Of a stretch of 64,000 bases of DNA, positions 45,787-55,527 are shown one piece after another (within the stretch, counting starts at the first letter, position 1; every line of letters starts with the position of its first letter). Made by a program: the position numbers and the translations under genes. The notes beneath the pieces were generated by a model that made no database searches, was not told where the DNA came from, and saw nothing but the letters and a program-made list of their open reading frames with translations. Source of the DNA: Armatimonadaceae bacterium (GTDB taxonomy: Bacteria; Armatimonadota; Armatimonadia; Armatimonadales; Armatimonadaceae); NCBI GenBank assembly GCA_030447685.1, contig JAUJOK010000005.1:1-64000 (forward strand), in the 5' to 3' direction.

Positions 45787-46866
45787 ATGGAAACCCTGGT
45801 CGGACACACAATCGAAGAGATGGAAGGGATTGCGAAGGCGCTGGAAGTGCCCGCGTTCCGGGGTCGCCAGCTTGCCGCGGCCCTGTACGGAAGGCAGGTA
45901 CGCACCTGGGATGCGCTGACCGATCTTCCGAGGGAGCTGCGCGGACGGCTTGCCGAGCAGTATGCGCTTGCGCCCTGCCATGTCCGGTCGTCGTCCGCCG
46001 CGCCCGACGGCACGGTGAAATATCTGCTCAGCCTGCCCGACGACGAGGTGATCGAGTCGGTGTTCCTGCCCTATCCGGGGCGCACTTCCGTGTGTATTTC
46101 ATCGCAAGTGGGCTGCCCGATGGCCTGCTCTTTCTGCGCGACCGGCACGGAAGGGCTGGCGCGCAACCTGTCGGCGGGCGAGATCGTTGATCAGGTTGTG
46201 CAGATGCAGGCGCTGCATTCGGAGCGCATCACGCATGTCGTTTTGATGGGTATGGGCGAGCCGCTGCTCAACTATGACAGTGTGCTCAAGGCGATCCGTC
46301 TGCTGAACAACGAGGTCGGCATCGCCATGCGCCATATCACCGTCTCCACCGTGGGCGTGGTGCCGAACATCCTGAAGCTGGCCGAGGAAGACCTGCAATT
46401 GACGCTGGCCGTTTCGCTGCACGCGCCCAACGACACTCTGCGCTCGGAACTGGTGCCGCTGAACAACAAGTACCCGATTGCGCGCCTGATGGAAGCCTGT
46501 CGCGCCTATACGGATAAGACGAAGCGCCGTATCACCTTTGAATATGTGCTGATGTCCGGCGTCAACGACACGGAAAAAGAGGCGCATGAACTGGGCCGCC
46601 TGCTGCGCGCTCAGCCGCTTTCGTCCGTGAATGTTATCCCGTATAATTCGACCGATGTCGCCCCGCGCTACAAGCGCCCGACTCCGGAAGCGGCACGCCG
46701 TTTCCAGCAGATCGTCACCTCGTACGGTGTTACCATCACCCAGCGGCAGGAGCGCGGCCACCGTATCGCTGCCGCCTGCGGCCAGCTCAAGCGCTCCGCT
46801 CTGCGCGCCGGTTCCTCAATGCGCCCGCTGCCGATGCTGACGGGAGCTTCTTCGGGAGCCGGATAA
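45787..46866 (+). CDS. rlmN: Dual-specificity 23S rRNA/tRNA adenine C2-methyltransferase
   Basis: A 359-residue radical SAM methyltransferase, modifying A2503 of 23S rRNA and A37 of some tRNAs. The cluster motif is CPMACSFCAT, MGMGEPLLNYD follows, and the catalytic cysteine lies in ERGHRIAAACGQL. Length and order are normal. The next gene starts 4 nt after its stop. Confidence 0.95.
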   Translation: METLVGHTIEEMEGIAKALEVPAFRGRQLAAALYGRQVRTWDALTDLPRELRGRLAEQYALAPCHVRSSSAAPDGTVKYLLSLPDDEVIESVFLPYPGRTSVCISSQVGCPMACSFCATGTEGLARNLSAGEIVDQVVQMQALHSERITHVVLMGMGEPLLNYDSVLKAIRLLNNEVGIAMRHITVSTVGVVPNILKLAEEDLQLTLAVSLHAPNDTLRSELVPLNNKYPIARLMEACRAYTDKTKRRITFEYVLMSGVNDTEKEAHELGRLLRAQPLSSVNVIPYNSTDVAPRYKRPTPEAARRFQQIVTSYGVTITQRQERGHRIAAACGQLKRSALRAGSSMRPLPMLTGASSGAG

Positions 46867-46870
46867 CGGC

Positions 46871-48613
46871 GTGGAGTCGGACGATTCCGAACCAGGTGAC
46901 GCTCCTCCGGCGGCAAGTCGCCCCGCCGATGCCGAAGGCTGGCGCGCGGTTCTTGCCGCGATTCCGACGCGCGAGCTTCTGCGGCTCGTGCAAAAAGATA
47001 AAGCGCGGGCTTCCCGTCTATTTTCCGGGTTCCGTGCCGCCCCCGATGCCCTGCGTCATCCCCTTGTCGCTTCCCGCCTGATTGAAGAAGCGCAGAAGCA
47101 GCCCGCCTTCGCTCAGGAAATAATCGATTGGACGCCGACGGCAGTCCCAGCAGCCGCGCCTCCCCCCAAGCAGGCTCCCGCCGTGCCGCCTGCAAAGGAA
47201 CCGGAAAGCAAAGAGCCGACGACCGAGCCACGCCTTCGGGGCGAGCGTCGCCTGCGGGAAAAGCTTAACGAACAGCGCACCGCTTTGCGTGAAAAAGAGG
47301 AGCGACTCACCGGGCTGGAAGAGCGGCTTTCCCGGCTTCAGCGTGAGCGCGACGCCACCCGCATCGATGCGGAAACGGCGCGGGCGGAAGCCCAAACCTT
47401 GAAAGCGCAGGCGGAGCGGCTGCGACGACAGCAGGAGCGCGCGGAACGACGTCCGCAAGTCGCTGCCGCTGCCGCGCCACCTGCGCCAGCCAAGGCCGCG
47501 ATGCCGCCCGCTGCGCCACCGCCGCCACCCCCTGTTCGCCCTTCCGTCTGGGAAGAGGCGCTGCGGCGGCTCGCCAGCCGGGGCAAGCATGAGATCGTTG
47601 CCGAAGTCTGCCGGGAGGCGCTGGCGGCGGGAAGCGATGCGCTGGGGCCGGTCCATGCACTGTACGCTGAGGCGCTGTACGCGCAGGAGCAGTCGCAGCG
47701 CGGAGCGGAGCAGGATCAGCAGGCCATGAACGCGTACCTGGATATGGGCGACATTGGCGCGTCGGCGGCCTCTTTCGTCCGGGCGCTGTCCCACGCTAAC
47801 AAGTTTTCCTATACCGCTTTTCTGGCTCGCCTGCTCGCTCTGGCAAAACGTACGGGTCAGGAGGAGGCAGTGCGCGCCGCCTTCGCCCGTCTGCGTACCA
47901 CAAACGCTCCCGCGTACCAGCGCCTGACCGAGATACTGACGGAGCGCGGCGAAGGCGGCGCGGCAGCAGCGTTCCTGCCGCCCGCGCGAAGCCCGCAGGT
48001 CGGTCCCGAAGAGGCCATCGCGCTGCCCATGCGTGGTATTGACGCGGTAACGCCGCGCCAGCTTGTTTCGGCGGTGGAAACAAACGCGAGGCACCTCGTC
48101 CTTCGCGCACGCCAGGGCATTGACGCTTTGAAAAGCGCTGATTCGGCGCTGGCGGAGGCTCTGCTCCAGGCGGTCGGCCTGCTGCATTCCCCATCCGTAA
48201 TCCCGCTGACACAGCCGACGCGGCCTGTGGTTGTGGATGCTTCGAATGTGGCGCGGCACGACCCCGATCCGCTGGCGCTTACCCCGCTGCTGCGCGTTGA
48301 ACACCTTCTCCGCATGCGCGATCATCTGCTTCAGAAAGGGTTCTTTCCGGTTCTGTTGATCGCAGATGCAAACCTGCGCTTCCATGTGGACGACGGGGAA
48401 ACGTACCGGTCGCTGGTCGGGCGCGGGGTGATACGGGAAACGGCTCCGGGAACCGCCGCCGACGCCGCGCTGATTGCCGAGGCCCGCGAGCAGGACGCGC
48501 CGCTGGTGACAAACGACCGGCTGTGGGACTGGGAAGAAGAGGCGCGGGAAGTCAGGCGAATCGGTTTCGGGATTCTACCGGACACCATCTCACTGTATAA
48601 TTTCTCACACTAA
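46871..48613 (+). CDS. Coiled-coil protein with C-terminal NYN (Zc3h12a-like) nuclease domain
   Basis: A 580-residue protein. Residues ~120-200 are a long coiled coil (RLRGERRLREKLNEQRTALR and on), followed by a Pro/Ala linker and a helical, TPR-like middle (~235-360). The last ~130 residues form a NYN/PIN-type fold: VVVDASNVARHDPD, VLLIADANLRFHVDD, GTAADAALIAEA and VTNDRLWDWEEE carry the acidic residues that bind metal in Zc3h12a-like RNases. GTG start just after rlmN, so one transcript is likely. A role in RNA turnover or quality control is inferred only. Confidence 0.75.
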   Translation: MESDDSEPGDAPPAASRPADAEGWRAVLAAIPTRELLRLVQKDKARASRLFSGFRAAPDALRHPLVASRLIEEAQKQPAFAQEIIDWTPTAVPAAAPPPKQAPAVPPAKEPESKEPTTEPRLRGERRLREKLNEQRTALREKEERLTGLEERLSRLQRERDATRIDAETARAEAQTLKAQAERLRRQQERAERRPQVAAAAAPPAPAKAAMPPAAPPPPPPVRPSVWEEALRRLASRGKHEIVAEVCREALAAGSDALGPVHALYAEALYAQEQSQRGAEQDQQAMNAYLDMGDIGASAASFVRALSHANKFSYTAFLARLLALAKRTGQEEAVRAAFARLRTTNAPAYQRLTEILTERGEGGAAAAFLPPARSPQVGPEEAIALPMRGIDAVTPRQLVSAVETNARHLVLRARQGIDALKSADSALAEALLQAVGLLHSPSVIPLTQPTRPVVVDASNVARHDPDPLALTPLLRVEHLLRMRDHLLQKGFFPVLLIADANLRFHVDDGETYRSLVGRGVIRETAPGTAADAALIAEAREQDAPLVTNDRLWDWEEEAREVRRIGFGILPDTISLYNFSH

Positions 48614-48862
48614 AAAGCGCGAACCAAACGGTTCCTGCCTGTGTTAAAAGTGACATGCACAGCGGACAAATCTGCTGCTGTATTCGGCGGATATGCCGAC
48701 AGAGTACCCACTTAGACAAAGGATCGTTTGTGAAGCAGGATAGGATCGGAATCGTTGCATCGCACGTCAGCGGCGGCGGTACGGTAACAAAATCACCTAT
48801 CGCCGCAGCAATCTAACGACCGTCTCCGGTCCGGGACTTTGCTTCCCGGGCCGGGACAGCGT

Positions 48863-49777
48863 TCACTCTTCTTCGGGCGCTTCGAGGGCGGGCATCTCGT
48901 CCAGACCGGACAGGCGGCGCAGGCGCGACAGTATCTCGATGTCGTAGGCATCGAGGTCACCGGCCTGCTGGTAATGAGCCAGGGAGCGATGTTCCTGACC
49001 GACCTCGATATACAGGTCCGCGAGAATACAGTGATAGGCGGCGTTGTCGGGCGCGAGTTTCGTGGCATGCGCCACGGCGGCGATAGCGTCACGGGTTTGT
49101 CCGGCGCGGCAATACAACAGCCCGAGGCGCATGTTGTAATAGGCATCGTAGGGCGAGAACAGGGTCGCCTGCTGCATCTCGCGAATGGCCTCGTCCAGGC
49201 GTCCCCCGCGCGCGTACATGTCTCCCAGCCAGAAGTGATAAAAACCGTCCTGCGGCTTCAGGTGGCTCGCCTCTTCCAGCTCCGAAATCGCCCCTTCCAT
49301 ATCACCTGCCTGCGCCAGCGCATCGCCCAGCTTGTAACGATAGTAGGCGTTGCCCGGCGCATACGCGATGGCCTTGCGATATTCGGCGATGGCGCTCTGG
49401 AGCCGACCATAACGGTGGAAAAGCTCCGCCAGGGAAAAATGCGGCTCGGCCTTGCGCGGCGACATCTTGATCGCCCGCCGGTACTGGCGATACGCGTTCA
49501 GCCCCTGGCCGGAGTAGGCGTAGGCGTCTCCCAGGCGGGTGCGATTATCCGTGTCGTCCGCCGAGCGCACCGCTTCGCGGTAATGGTACAGCGCCTCGTT
49601 CATCTGCCCCTGCGCGATGCAAGCGTCTCCTTCGCGCGCCCGCGCTTCCGGGGTAGACAGGTCCGTTTCGGCGGCGCGTGCATCGGCTTCCAGAAAATCG
49701 GGGCTAAGCGGCCTCAGCGGCACGATGTCCGGTTCCGCTTCTTCCGGTGTTTGCAGGTGATCGTCGTTTGAATCCAT
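48863..49777 (-). CDS. TPR-repeat protein
   Basis: A 304-residue protein with about seven tetratricopeptide repeats from residue 45 on (NEALYHYREAVRSADD, SAIAEYRKAIAYAPGNAYYRYKLGDAL and later units). No signal peptide. It follows dtd by 12 nt. Function is a scaffold; partners unknown. Confidence 0.88.
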   Translation of the reverse strand: MDSNDDHLQTPEEAEPDIVPLRPLSPDFLEADARAAETDLSTPEARAREGDACIAQGQMNEALYHYREAVRSADDTDNRTRLGDAYAYSGQGLNAYRQYRRAIKMSPRKAEPHFSLAELFHRYGRLQSAIAEYRKAIAYAPGNAYYRYKLGDALAQAGDMEGAISELEEASHLKPQDGFYHFWLGDMYARGGRLDEAIREMQQATLFSPYDAYYNMRLGLLYCRAGQTRDAIAAVAHATKLAPDNAAYHCILADLYIEVGQEHRSLAHYQQAGDLDAYDIEILSRLRRLSGLDEMPALEAPEEE

Positions 49778-49789
49778 GAAATTTGTCGC

Positions 49790-50239
49790 TCAAAAGGTCC
49801 GGCGGCTGTCCAGAAGCACCGTCACCGGGCCGTCATTCGTTCCCGATACGCGCATGGCGGCGCGAAAGATTCCCGTTTCCGTGGTTATGCCGCGAGCACG
49901 CAGCCGCGCCACCACGTTTTCGTACAAATGCTGCGCGTCAGCGGGCGGGGCCGCGTTTGACCAGGAAGGACGCCGTCCTTTGCGGCAGTCCCCCAGCAGC
50001 GTAAACTGCGAAACCACGAGCGCCGCGCCGCCCGTTTCCCCAAGGGAAAGGTTCATCTGCCCCTGCGCGTCGTCGAACAGGCGCAGATCGGCGATTTTGT
50101 CGGCGATATAGCGAACATCGTCTTCGCCGTCGCCCACGGAAACGCCCAACAGCACCAGCAGGCCCGGCCCGATCTCACCGACTGTTTCTTCGCCGACCGT
50201 GACCCGCGCCTGTGTCATCCGCTGCACCACCGCACGCAT
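49790..50239 (-). CDS. dtd: D-aminoacyl-tRNA deacylase
   Basis: A 149-residue enzyme that hydrolyses D-aminoacyl- and Gly-mischarged tRNAs. The active-site segment SQFTLLGDCRKGRRPSWSNAAPP and the cross-subunit motif with NDGPVTVLLDS are complete. It lies 8 nt behind a textbook promoter. Confidence 0.95.
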   Translation of the reverse strand: MRAVVQRMTQARVTVGEETVGEIGPGLLVLLGVSVGDGEDDVRYIADKIADLRLFDDAQGQMNLSLGETGGAALVVSQFTLLGDCRKGRRPSWSNAAPPADAQHLYENVVARLRARGITTETGIFRAAMRVSGTNDGPVTVLLDSRRTF

Positions 50240-50247
50240 AGTCCTTC

Positions 50248-50276
50248 AGTATACAGACAGGGAAAAACGCTGTCAA
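50248..50276 (-). promoter_or_regulatory. Promoter of dtd-TPR
   Basis: On the minus strand TTGACA (50276-50271), 17 bp spacer, TATACT (50253-50248). The -10 ends 8 nt before the ATG: a consensus promoter with essentially no leader. Confidence 0.85.
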
Positions 50277-50283
50277 CCAGGAA

Positions 50284-50525
50284 GCCGCGCGGCACAGCGC
50301 AATCGCATGAAGCCCCGCCAGAAGCCCGTGGGTTGGAAACCCCCGTCTGGACGGCCTGCGGCCAAACGTCCTTCGGACGAACAACGCGCTTATCGGGTGG
50401 ACGAATTCGTCACATTTGCCGATCCCGCACCCGGAGGGTGCTTGGCGGAACGCCGCCCAGACGCCGGTTTTCAACCGGCGAACTCTTCATGCGATTGCCC
50501 TGCCGCGCGGCACAGCGCGATTGCC
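50284..50525. repeat. Long nested palindromic element, copy C
   Basis: CAATCGCATGAAG (50300-50312) pairs with CTTCATGCGATTG (50485-50497). Inside, GGTTGGAAACC (50331-50341) faces GGTTTTCAACC (50466-50476), and CGTCTGG (50344-50350) faces CCAGACG (50457-50463). Small perfect hairpins decorate it: GGCCTGCGGCC, CGTCCTTCGGACG, GACGAATTCGTC, GCACCCGGAGGGTGC. GCCGCGCGGCACAGCGC is repeated directly at both ends (50284 and 50502). It fills the gap between dtd and the oxidoreductase and encodes nothing. Confidence 0.8.
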
Positions 50526-50538
50526 GAAAGCAACCGAA

Positions 50539-51606
50539 TTACATCGGAAACTGCACCCGCTTGCCGGTGCGGGCGGACTGGTAAACGCCCAGGATCAGCT
50601 CCAAAGCGCTGCGTGCTTCCGGGCCGTTCATAAATGTCTCCCGGTTTTCACGCACGGCATCCATCAGATCCTTGATATGCGCGGCATGTCCCCCCACGGA
50701 AACGGCTTTCGGGTCTGATGCCGTAGCGTCTGCAGCCACTGCTGCTGCTGCTGCTTCCGTTTTCGGCTTGCCGCCATACGGTCCCACGGCCTCGCTCTCG
50801 TCGGCGAACTGCGCGTGCTTGATCTTGCCGGACTCGATGCGAACCGTACCTTTCGTGCCATACACTTCCAATGTCGTGGGATAGCCGGGGTAACAGTCTG
50901 TGGAAGCCGTCAGCGTACCGACCGCGCCGCTTTCAAATTCGATAGTCGCCGCAACCACATCTTCCACCTCGATACGCTCATGAGCCAGCGTCGCCATTGT
51001 CGCCGCGACCGATTTCACCGGTCCCATCGCCCACCGAAGCTGGTCCGCGTAATGCACGCCCTGGTTCATCAGCGCGCCGCCGCCGTCCAGTTCCCAGGTT
51101 CCCCGCCACCCGCCTGAATCGTAGTAGCCCTGCGTGCGGTACCACTTGATCGTCGCCTCGCCGTAACAGATGCGCCCCAATTTGCCCTCATCCAGCCACT
51201 GCCGAAGCTGCTGGATACCATCCGAGTACCGGCTTTGCGAGATCACCTCCAGCTTGACGTTGTTGCTGCGGCAGGCGTTAATCAGCGAATCCGCCGCTTT
51301 CAGGGTCACGTCTATCGGCTTTTCACAGACGATATGCTTTCCCGCTTCCGCGCCCATCACACCGTGTTTTGCGTGTACGCCGGACGGCGTGCAGACATTC
51401 AGGACGTCGAACTGCGCCTCGCTGAGCATGGCAGCAAGGTCGGTGTAAGCGGTGACGCCGTGTTTCTTGGCCGCTGCCTGCGCCGCTTCCGGCTTTTCAT
51501 CACACACGGCCACCAGTTCCGCCTCGTTTTCAAACTTTTTGATGGCATCGATATGGGTGCCGTGAATGACGCCGCAGCCGACGATGGCAAAACGGAGTTT
51601 GGACAT
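50539..51606 (-). CDS. Gfo/Idh/MocA family oxidoreductase
   Basis: A 355-residue NAD(P)-dependent sugar or inositol dehydrogenase. IVGCGVIHGTHIDAI is the nucleotide-binding start, IVCEKPIDVTL the conserved EKP, and GVHYADQLRW the catalytic region. GGGGAGG lies 5 nt before the ATG; the frame extends to 51669 but without a ribosome site. Substrate not known. Confidence 0.92.
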   Translation of the reverse strand: MSKLRFAIVGCGVIHGTHIDAIKKFENEAELVAVCDEKPEAAQAAAKKHGVTAYTDLAAMLSEAQFDVLNVCTPSGVHAKHGVMGAEAGKHIVCEKPIDVTLKAADSLINACRSNNVKLEVISQSRYSDGIQQLRQWLDEGKLGRICYGEATIKWYRTQGYYDSGGWRGTWELDGGGALMNQGVHYADQLRWAMGPVKSVAATMATLAHERIEVEDVVAATIEFESGAVGTLTASTDCYPGYPTTLEVYGTKGTVRIESGKIKHAQFADESEAVGPYGGKPKTEAAAAAVAADATASDPKAVSVGGHAAHIKDLMDAVRENRETFMNGPEARSALELILGVYQSARTGKRVQFPM

Positions 51607-51841
51607 GGTTCCTCCCCAGTTGCGGCGCACACACCCCAACAGACCGGGGCGTGTGCGCCGCGAATACATTGTTTGTCCACTCTACATTGGCTGTTGCGGC
51701 GCGCATTTCCTGCCGCAGCCCCGGCGGCGCCTTTCTTCAAAATCCCGCTGACAGGCAGGCAGTACGGTATACTGTAACGGAATCTCAGTCTGCGGTTCAA
51801 CGAATGGCTTTTTTCGAGCGCGCGAGGCAGTAATCGGTTCT

Positions 51842-54289
51842 ATGACCGCACTACGTAACTTTTTTCGAAGCTCTCTTCCTGCGTACCTGTTGTCGCCCGC
51901 ACTCGTCGCGCTGACCACGTGGGAGCTGTATGTGCTCCAGCAGGCCATCATCGGCAGTGAGAAGCAGTATGTCCGCCCGTATTCCATCGGGTATGTGCTG
52001 GTCGTTGCCCTGATTGCCGCCATAGGAGGGCCTGGCCCCGGATTTTTCACGCTTCTCCTTGCCGCCGCCGCAACCATCTACGTCCTCATAGACCCCGCGT
52101 TTACCTGGCAGATCAGCAGGCCGCGCGACATTGCCGAAGTGGCGGCACTGCTGGCCGTGGGTAGTCTGATCATCCTGGCAATCGAAGCGACGCGACAGGC
52201 GCGCCGGCGCGCGGACCGGCTTTTGCGCGAGTCCGAAGAGGCCCGCGCCCGTCTGCGCACCGTCATGGATACCAGCCCCGTCGGTATCGTGACGTGCGAT
52301 GCCCAGGGCGCGATGAACTATGCCAACCGTGAGGCCGAGCGTATCTGGGGCCAGCCGCTTCAGCGGATCAGCAAGGGCGGCTGGCCCGTGCATCGCCTTC
52401 TGTATCCCGATGGCGCGCGCGTCCCGGTGGAACAGATGAGCCTGACCCGCGTCCTGAACGGTGAGTCGGATATTCTGCATAACGAGTATGTTATCGAGCA
52501 GCCGGGGGGAACGCGCATACCGGTCCACGTCAGCGCCGCCTGCGTTCGCGATGAGAACAATGTTGTGCTGGGCGGCCTGGCGATAATTTCCGACATTGCG
52601 GAACGCAAAAGTGCCGAAGATGCCCTGCGCGAAAGCGAAGCGCGGTTTCGCAGCGTCTTCGAAAGCGGCATCATGGGTATCGTCTTCTGGACTATGGAGG
52701 GCGATCTTACCGATGCCAACGACGCTTTTCTGGAAATGGTCGGCTACACCCGCGAGGACATGGAGCAGAAGCGGGTCCGCTGGCGTGACATGACTCCGCC
52801 GGAGTGGGCCGAGGCGGACCAGCGCGCAGTCAACGAGCTAATGACTACGGGGACCTGCACGCCGCTGGAGAAGGAGTTCTGGCGCAAGGACGGCAGCCGC
52901 GTTCCCATTCTGCTGGGCGGTGCGACGATTGGCGAATCCCGCACCAGCGGGGTGGCCTACGTTCTCGATGTTACCGAGCGCAGACGGGCAGAAGAAGAGC
53001 GGACGCGGCTTCTTACCGAGGCGCAGGCGCGGGCCGAGCGCGAAGCGCTTATCAACCGTATCGGCGAAAAGCAGCGCGCCACCGACGACCCGGATGCGGT
53101 TCAGCAGGTGGCTGTCGAGGCGCTCGGCAACGCGCTGCGCGCTGACCGCTGTTACTTCGCCACGTATGACCTTCCCCGTGATATTGCCTGGGTGGGACAG
53201 GATTGGCGGCGCAGTGATTTGCCGGCCCTGACCGGAACCTACCGCCTTTCCGATTTTAACATCGATGTCGCCGCCATGTACCGTTCCGGCGACCCCGTCG
53301 TCACCGAGGATATACGCACCAGTTCCGTGCTCTCAAGCGCGGCGGAAGCCCTGACGGCGCTGGGTTTGCGCTCCGGCATCAATGTTCCGCTGTTCGACGA
53401 CCAGGGTGCGCTCGTAGCCGCGCTGACCGTCGCGACCGCCGAGGAGCCGCGCACCTGGACTGCCGAGGAGGTGGCGCTGGTAGAGGCAGTGGCGACGCAG
53501 ACCCGCTCGACGATGGACCTGGCGATACTGCTCCAGCGCGAGCGCAACATTGCTGAGCGCCTTCAGGACGCGCTCACGCCGACGGTGTCCCAAGGGGTTC
53601 CCGGACTCGACCTGGCGCACTACTACAAATCTGCCCTGGCGGAAGCGAGCGTCGGCGGTGACTTTTTCGACGTGTTCCTGATCGAAAAGGGCTGTGTCGC
53701 CCTGGTCATCGGCGATCTCAGCGGCAAAGGGCTTGCCGCTGCGTCTCATATCGCGACCGTTCGCAATATGCTGCGCTACGCGCTGTATCGCGGCCACACG
53801 GTCGCTCAGGCCATAAGCGATCTGAACGACACGCTCGTCGAGCACGACCTTCTGAGCGGCTTCGCCACTCTTTTCGTCGGCCTGTACGACACCGGGGCGG
53901 GCAGCCTGACCTATGTTTCCTGCGGTCATGAGCCGGTTTTGCTGCGGAGAGGGGCAGCAGCGGCAGCGGCGGCGGGAACCGTTGAGGAACTGATGCCCAC
54001 CGGTCCGGTGCTGGGCGCTTTTCCCGAAGCTGCGTACCAGCAGGCGGTCGTCCCTTTGGCTCCCGGCGACGCGCTGGTGCTGTATACGGACGGCCTGTCC
54101 GAAGCGGGCCGCGACCGGCATGACTTCCTGGAGGTTTCCGGCCTGGCCACACTCATTCGCGAGGCAAGCGCCACAGAGACGGCTTCCACGCTCGTTGCGC
54201 GCATCGTAGCGGGCGTGGAACACCATACACATGGAAATCCGCACGACGACATGTGCCTATTGACGGCGGTGGTGAACGGCAAAACCTGA
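51842..54289 (+). CDS. Membrane PAS-PAS-GAF SpoIIE-type phosphatase
   Basis: An 815-residue signalling protein. Four membrane helices (residues ~10-110) resemble the DUF4118/KdpD-type sensor; two PAS domains follow (TSPVGIVTCDAQGAMNYANR, SGIMGIVFWTMEGDLTDAN), then a GAF domain (~405-560) and a PP2C/SpoIIE phosphatase (GGDFFDVF, GDLSGKGLAAA, LYTDGLSEAG, NPHDDMCLLTA). It resembles RsbU/RsbP, dephosphorylating an anti-anti-sigma factor. No such partner is next to it. A TATACT at 51770-51775 may be its -10. Confidence 0.9.
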   Translation: MTALRNFFRSSLPAYLLSPALVALTTWELYVLQQAIIGSEKQYVRPYSIGYVLVVALIAAIGGPGPGFFTLLLAAAATIYVLIDPAFTWQISRPRDIAEVAALLAVGSLIILAIEATRQARRRADRLLRESEEARARLRTVMDTSPVGIVTCDAQGAMNYANREAERIWGQPLQRISKGGWPVHRLLYPDGARVPVEQMSLTRVLNGESDILHNEYVIEQPGGTRIPVHVSAACVRDENNVVLGGLAIISDIAERKSAEDALRESEARFRSVFESGIMGIVFWTMEGDLTDANDAFLEMVGYTREDMEQKRVRWRDMTPPEWAEADQRAVNELMTTGTCTPLEKEFWRKDGSRVPILLGGATIGESRTSGVAYVLDVTERRRAEEERTRLLTEAQARAEREALINRIGEKQRATDDPDAVQQVAVEALGNALRADRCYFATYDLPRDIAWVGQDWRRSDLPALTGTYRLSDFNIDVAAMYRSGDPVVTEDIRTSSVLSSAAEALTALGLRSGINVPLFDDQGALVAALTVATAEEPRTWTAEEVALVEAVATQTRSTMDLAILLQRERNIAERLQDALTPTVSQGVPGLDLAHYYKSALAEASVGGDFFDVFLIEKGCVALVIGDLSGKGLAAASHIATVRNMLRYALYRGHTVAQAISDLNDTLVEHDLLSGFATLFVGLYDTGAGSLTYVSCGHEPVLLRRGAAAAAAAGTVEELMPTGPVLGAFPEAAYQQAVVPLAPGDALVLYTDGLSEAGRDRHDFLEVSGLATLIREASATETASTLVARIVAGVEHHTHGNPHDDMCLLTAVVNGKT

Positions 54290-54345
54290 CGCCCGAAAAT
54301 TGACGATCAATCTGCCAATGACTCGACAGGGCGGCATCAATCGTT

Positions 54346-55527
54346 TTACAGGATACCCAGCCGCTTGCCGACACGCTCGAATGCGCCCAGCGCCTCGTCG
54401 AAGTCGGCGCGCGTGTGCGCGGCGGTCGGCATCGTACGCACCCGCGCCTTGCCGCGCGCTACGGTCGGGAAGACCACGGCCAGCGCAAGCACACCTTCTT
54501 CCAGCAGCCCTTTTTGCAGCGCCTGCGTCCGCGCCTCATCGCCGACCATCACCGGCGTGATCGGCGTCTCGGTGACTCCCGTATCGAAGCCCAGTTTTTG
54601 CAGACCGGCCTGCCAGTAGCGGGCGTTTTCCCACAGGCGCGGCGTCAGCGCCTCATCGGCGCGCATCACCCGTATCGCCTCGATACAGGCAGCGGCGACG
54701 GCCGCCGGCGATCCGGTCGAGAACAGGAACGGGCGGGCGCGCTGACTCAAGAACTCCTTTAGCGCGCCGGAACCGGCGATATACCCCCCCACCACACCGA
54801 CGGCTTTGGAAAGCGTCCCTAATTGAATGTCCACCCGGTCCTTCACGCCAAAATGATACGCTGTGCCCCGCCCGTTTTTGCCCATCACTCCGGAGCCGTG
54901 GGCGTCATCCACCATCACGGCGGCGTCATACCGCTCCGCCAGCGCGCATATCTGGTCCAGTGGCGCGACATCGCCATCCATCGAAAACACGCCGTCAGTG
55001 ATGACGAGCCGCGTCTTCGCCCCGGAAGCCGCTTTCAGCGCATCCTCCAGGGAATCCATGTCCTTGTGCTTATAGCGCACCGTGGGGGCTTTGCTCAAAC
55101 GGCAGCCGTCGATAATCGAGGCGTGGTTCAGTTCGTCGGAAAGAATCACGTCGTCCGCATCGGTGATCGTGGGAATCGTCCCAGCGTTCGCCGTAAAGCC
55201 GCTGGTAAAGACCAGAACGGCCTCGGTTCCCTTGAACTCCGCCAGCGTCCGCTCCAGTTCGTCGTGCAGCGCAAGGTTGCCGATAATGGGCCGAACCGCG
55301 CCCGCGCCCGCGCCGTACTCCTGCACGGCCCGAATGGCGGCGGCTTTTAACCTATCGTCGTTTGCCAGCCCCAGGTAGTTGTTCGAGGACAGGTTGATTA
55401 GCTCCCGGCCCCCTACGCGTACCCGCGCACCGGGAGCGCTTTCCACGGTCAGGAGCGGCTTATACAGATGCTGCTCGCGCAGCAGGTTCAATTGCTCTTG
55501 GAGCAGGTTTTGCAAGGTCGCGTTCAT
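54346..55527 (-). CDS. kbl: 2-amino-3-ketobutyrate CoA ligase (glycine C-acetyltransferase)
   Basis: A 393-residue PLP enzyme that splits 2-amino-3-ketobutyrate, made by Tdh, into glycine and acetyl-CoA. SSNNYLGLANDDRL, VMVDDAHGSGVMG and the PLP lysine in GTLSKAVGVVGGY are typical. The ATG overlaps the cyclase stop as ATGA, so its translation is coupled. The frame opens at 55560 but the coupled ATG is preferred. Confidence 0.92.
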   Translation of the reverse strand: MNATLQNLLQEQLNLLREQHLYKPLLTVESAPGARVRVGGRELINLSSNNYLGLANDDRLKAAAIRAVQEYGAGAGAVRPIIGNLALHDELERTLAEFKGTEAVLVFTSGFTANAGTIPTITDADDVILSDELNHASIIDGCRLSKAPTVRYKHKDMDSLEDALKAASGAKTRLVITDGVFSMDGDVAPLDQICALAERYDAAVMVDDAHGSGVMGKNGRGTAYHFGVKDRVDIQLGTLSKAVGVVGGYIAGSGALKEFLSQRARPFLFSTGSPAAVAAACIEAIRVMRADEALTPRLWENARYWQAGLQKLGFDTGVTETPITPVMVGDEARTQALQKGLLEEGVLALAVVFPTVARGKARVRTMPTAAHTRADFDEALGAFERVGKRLGIL

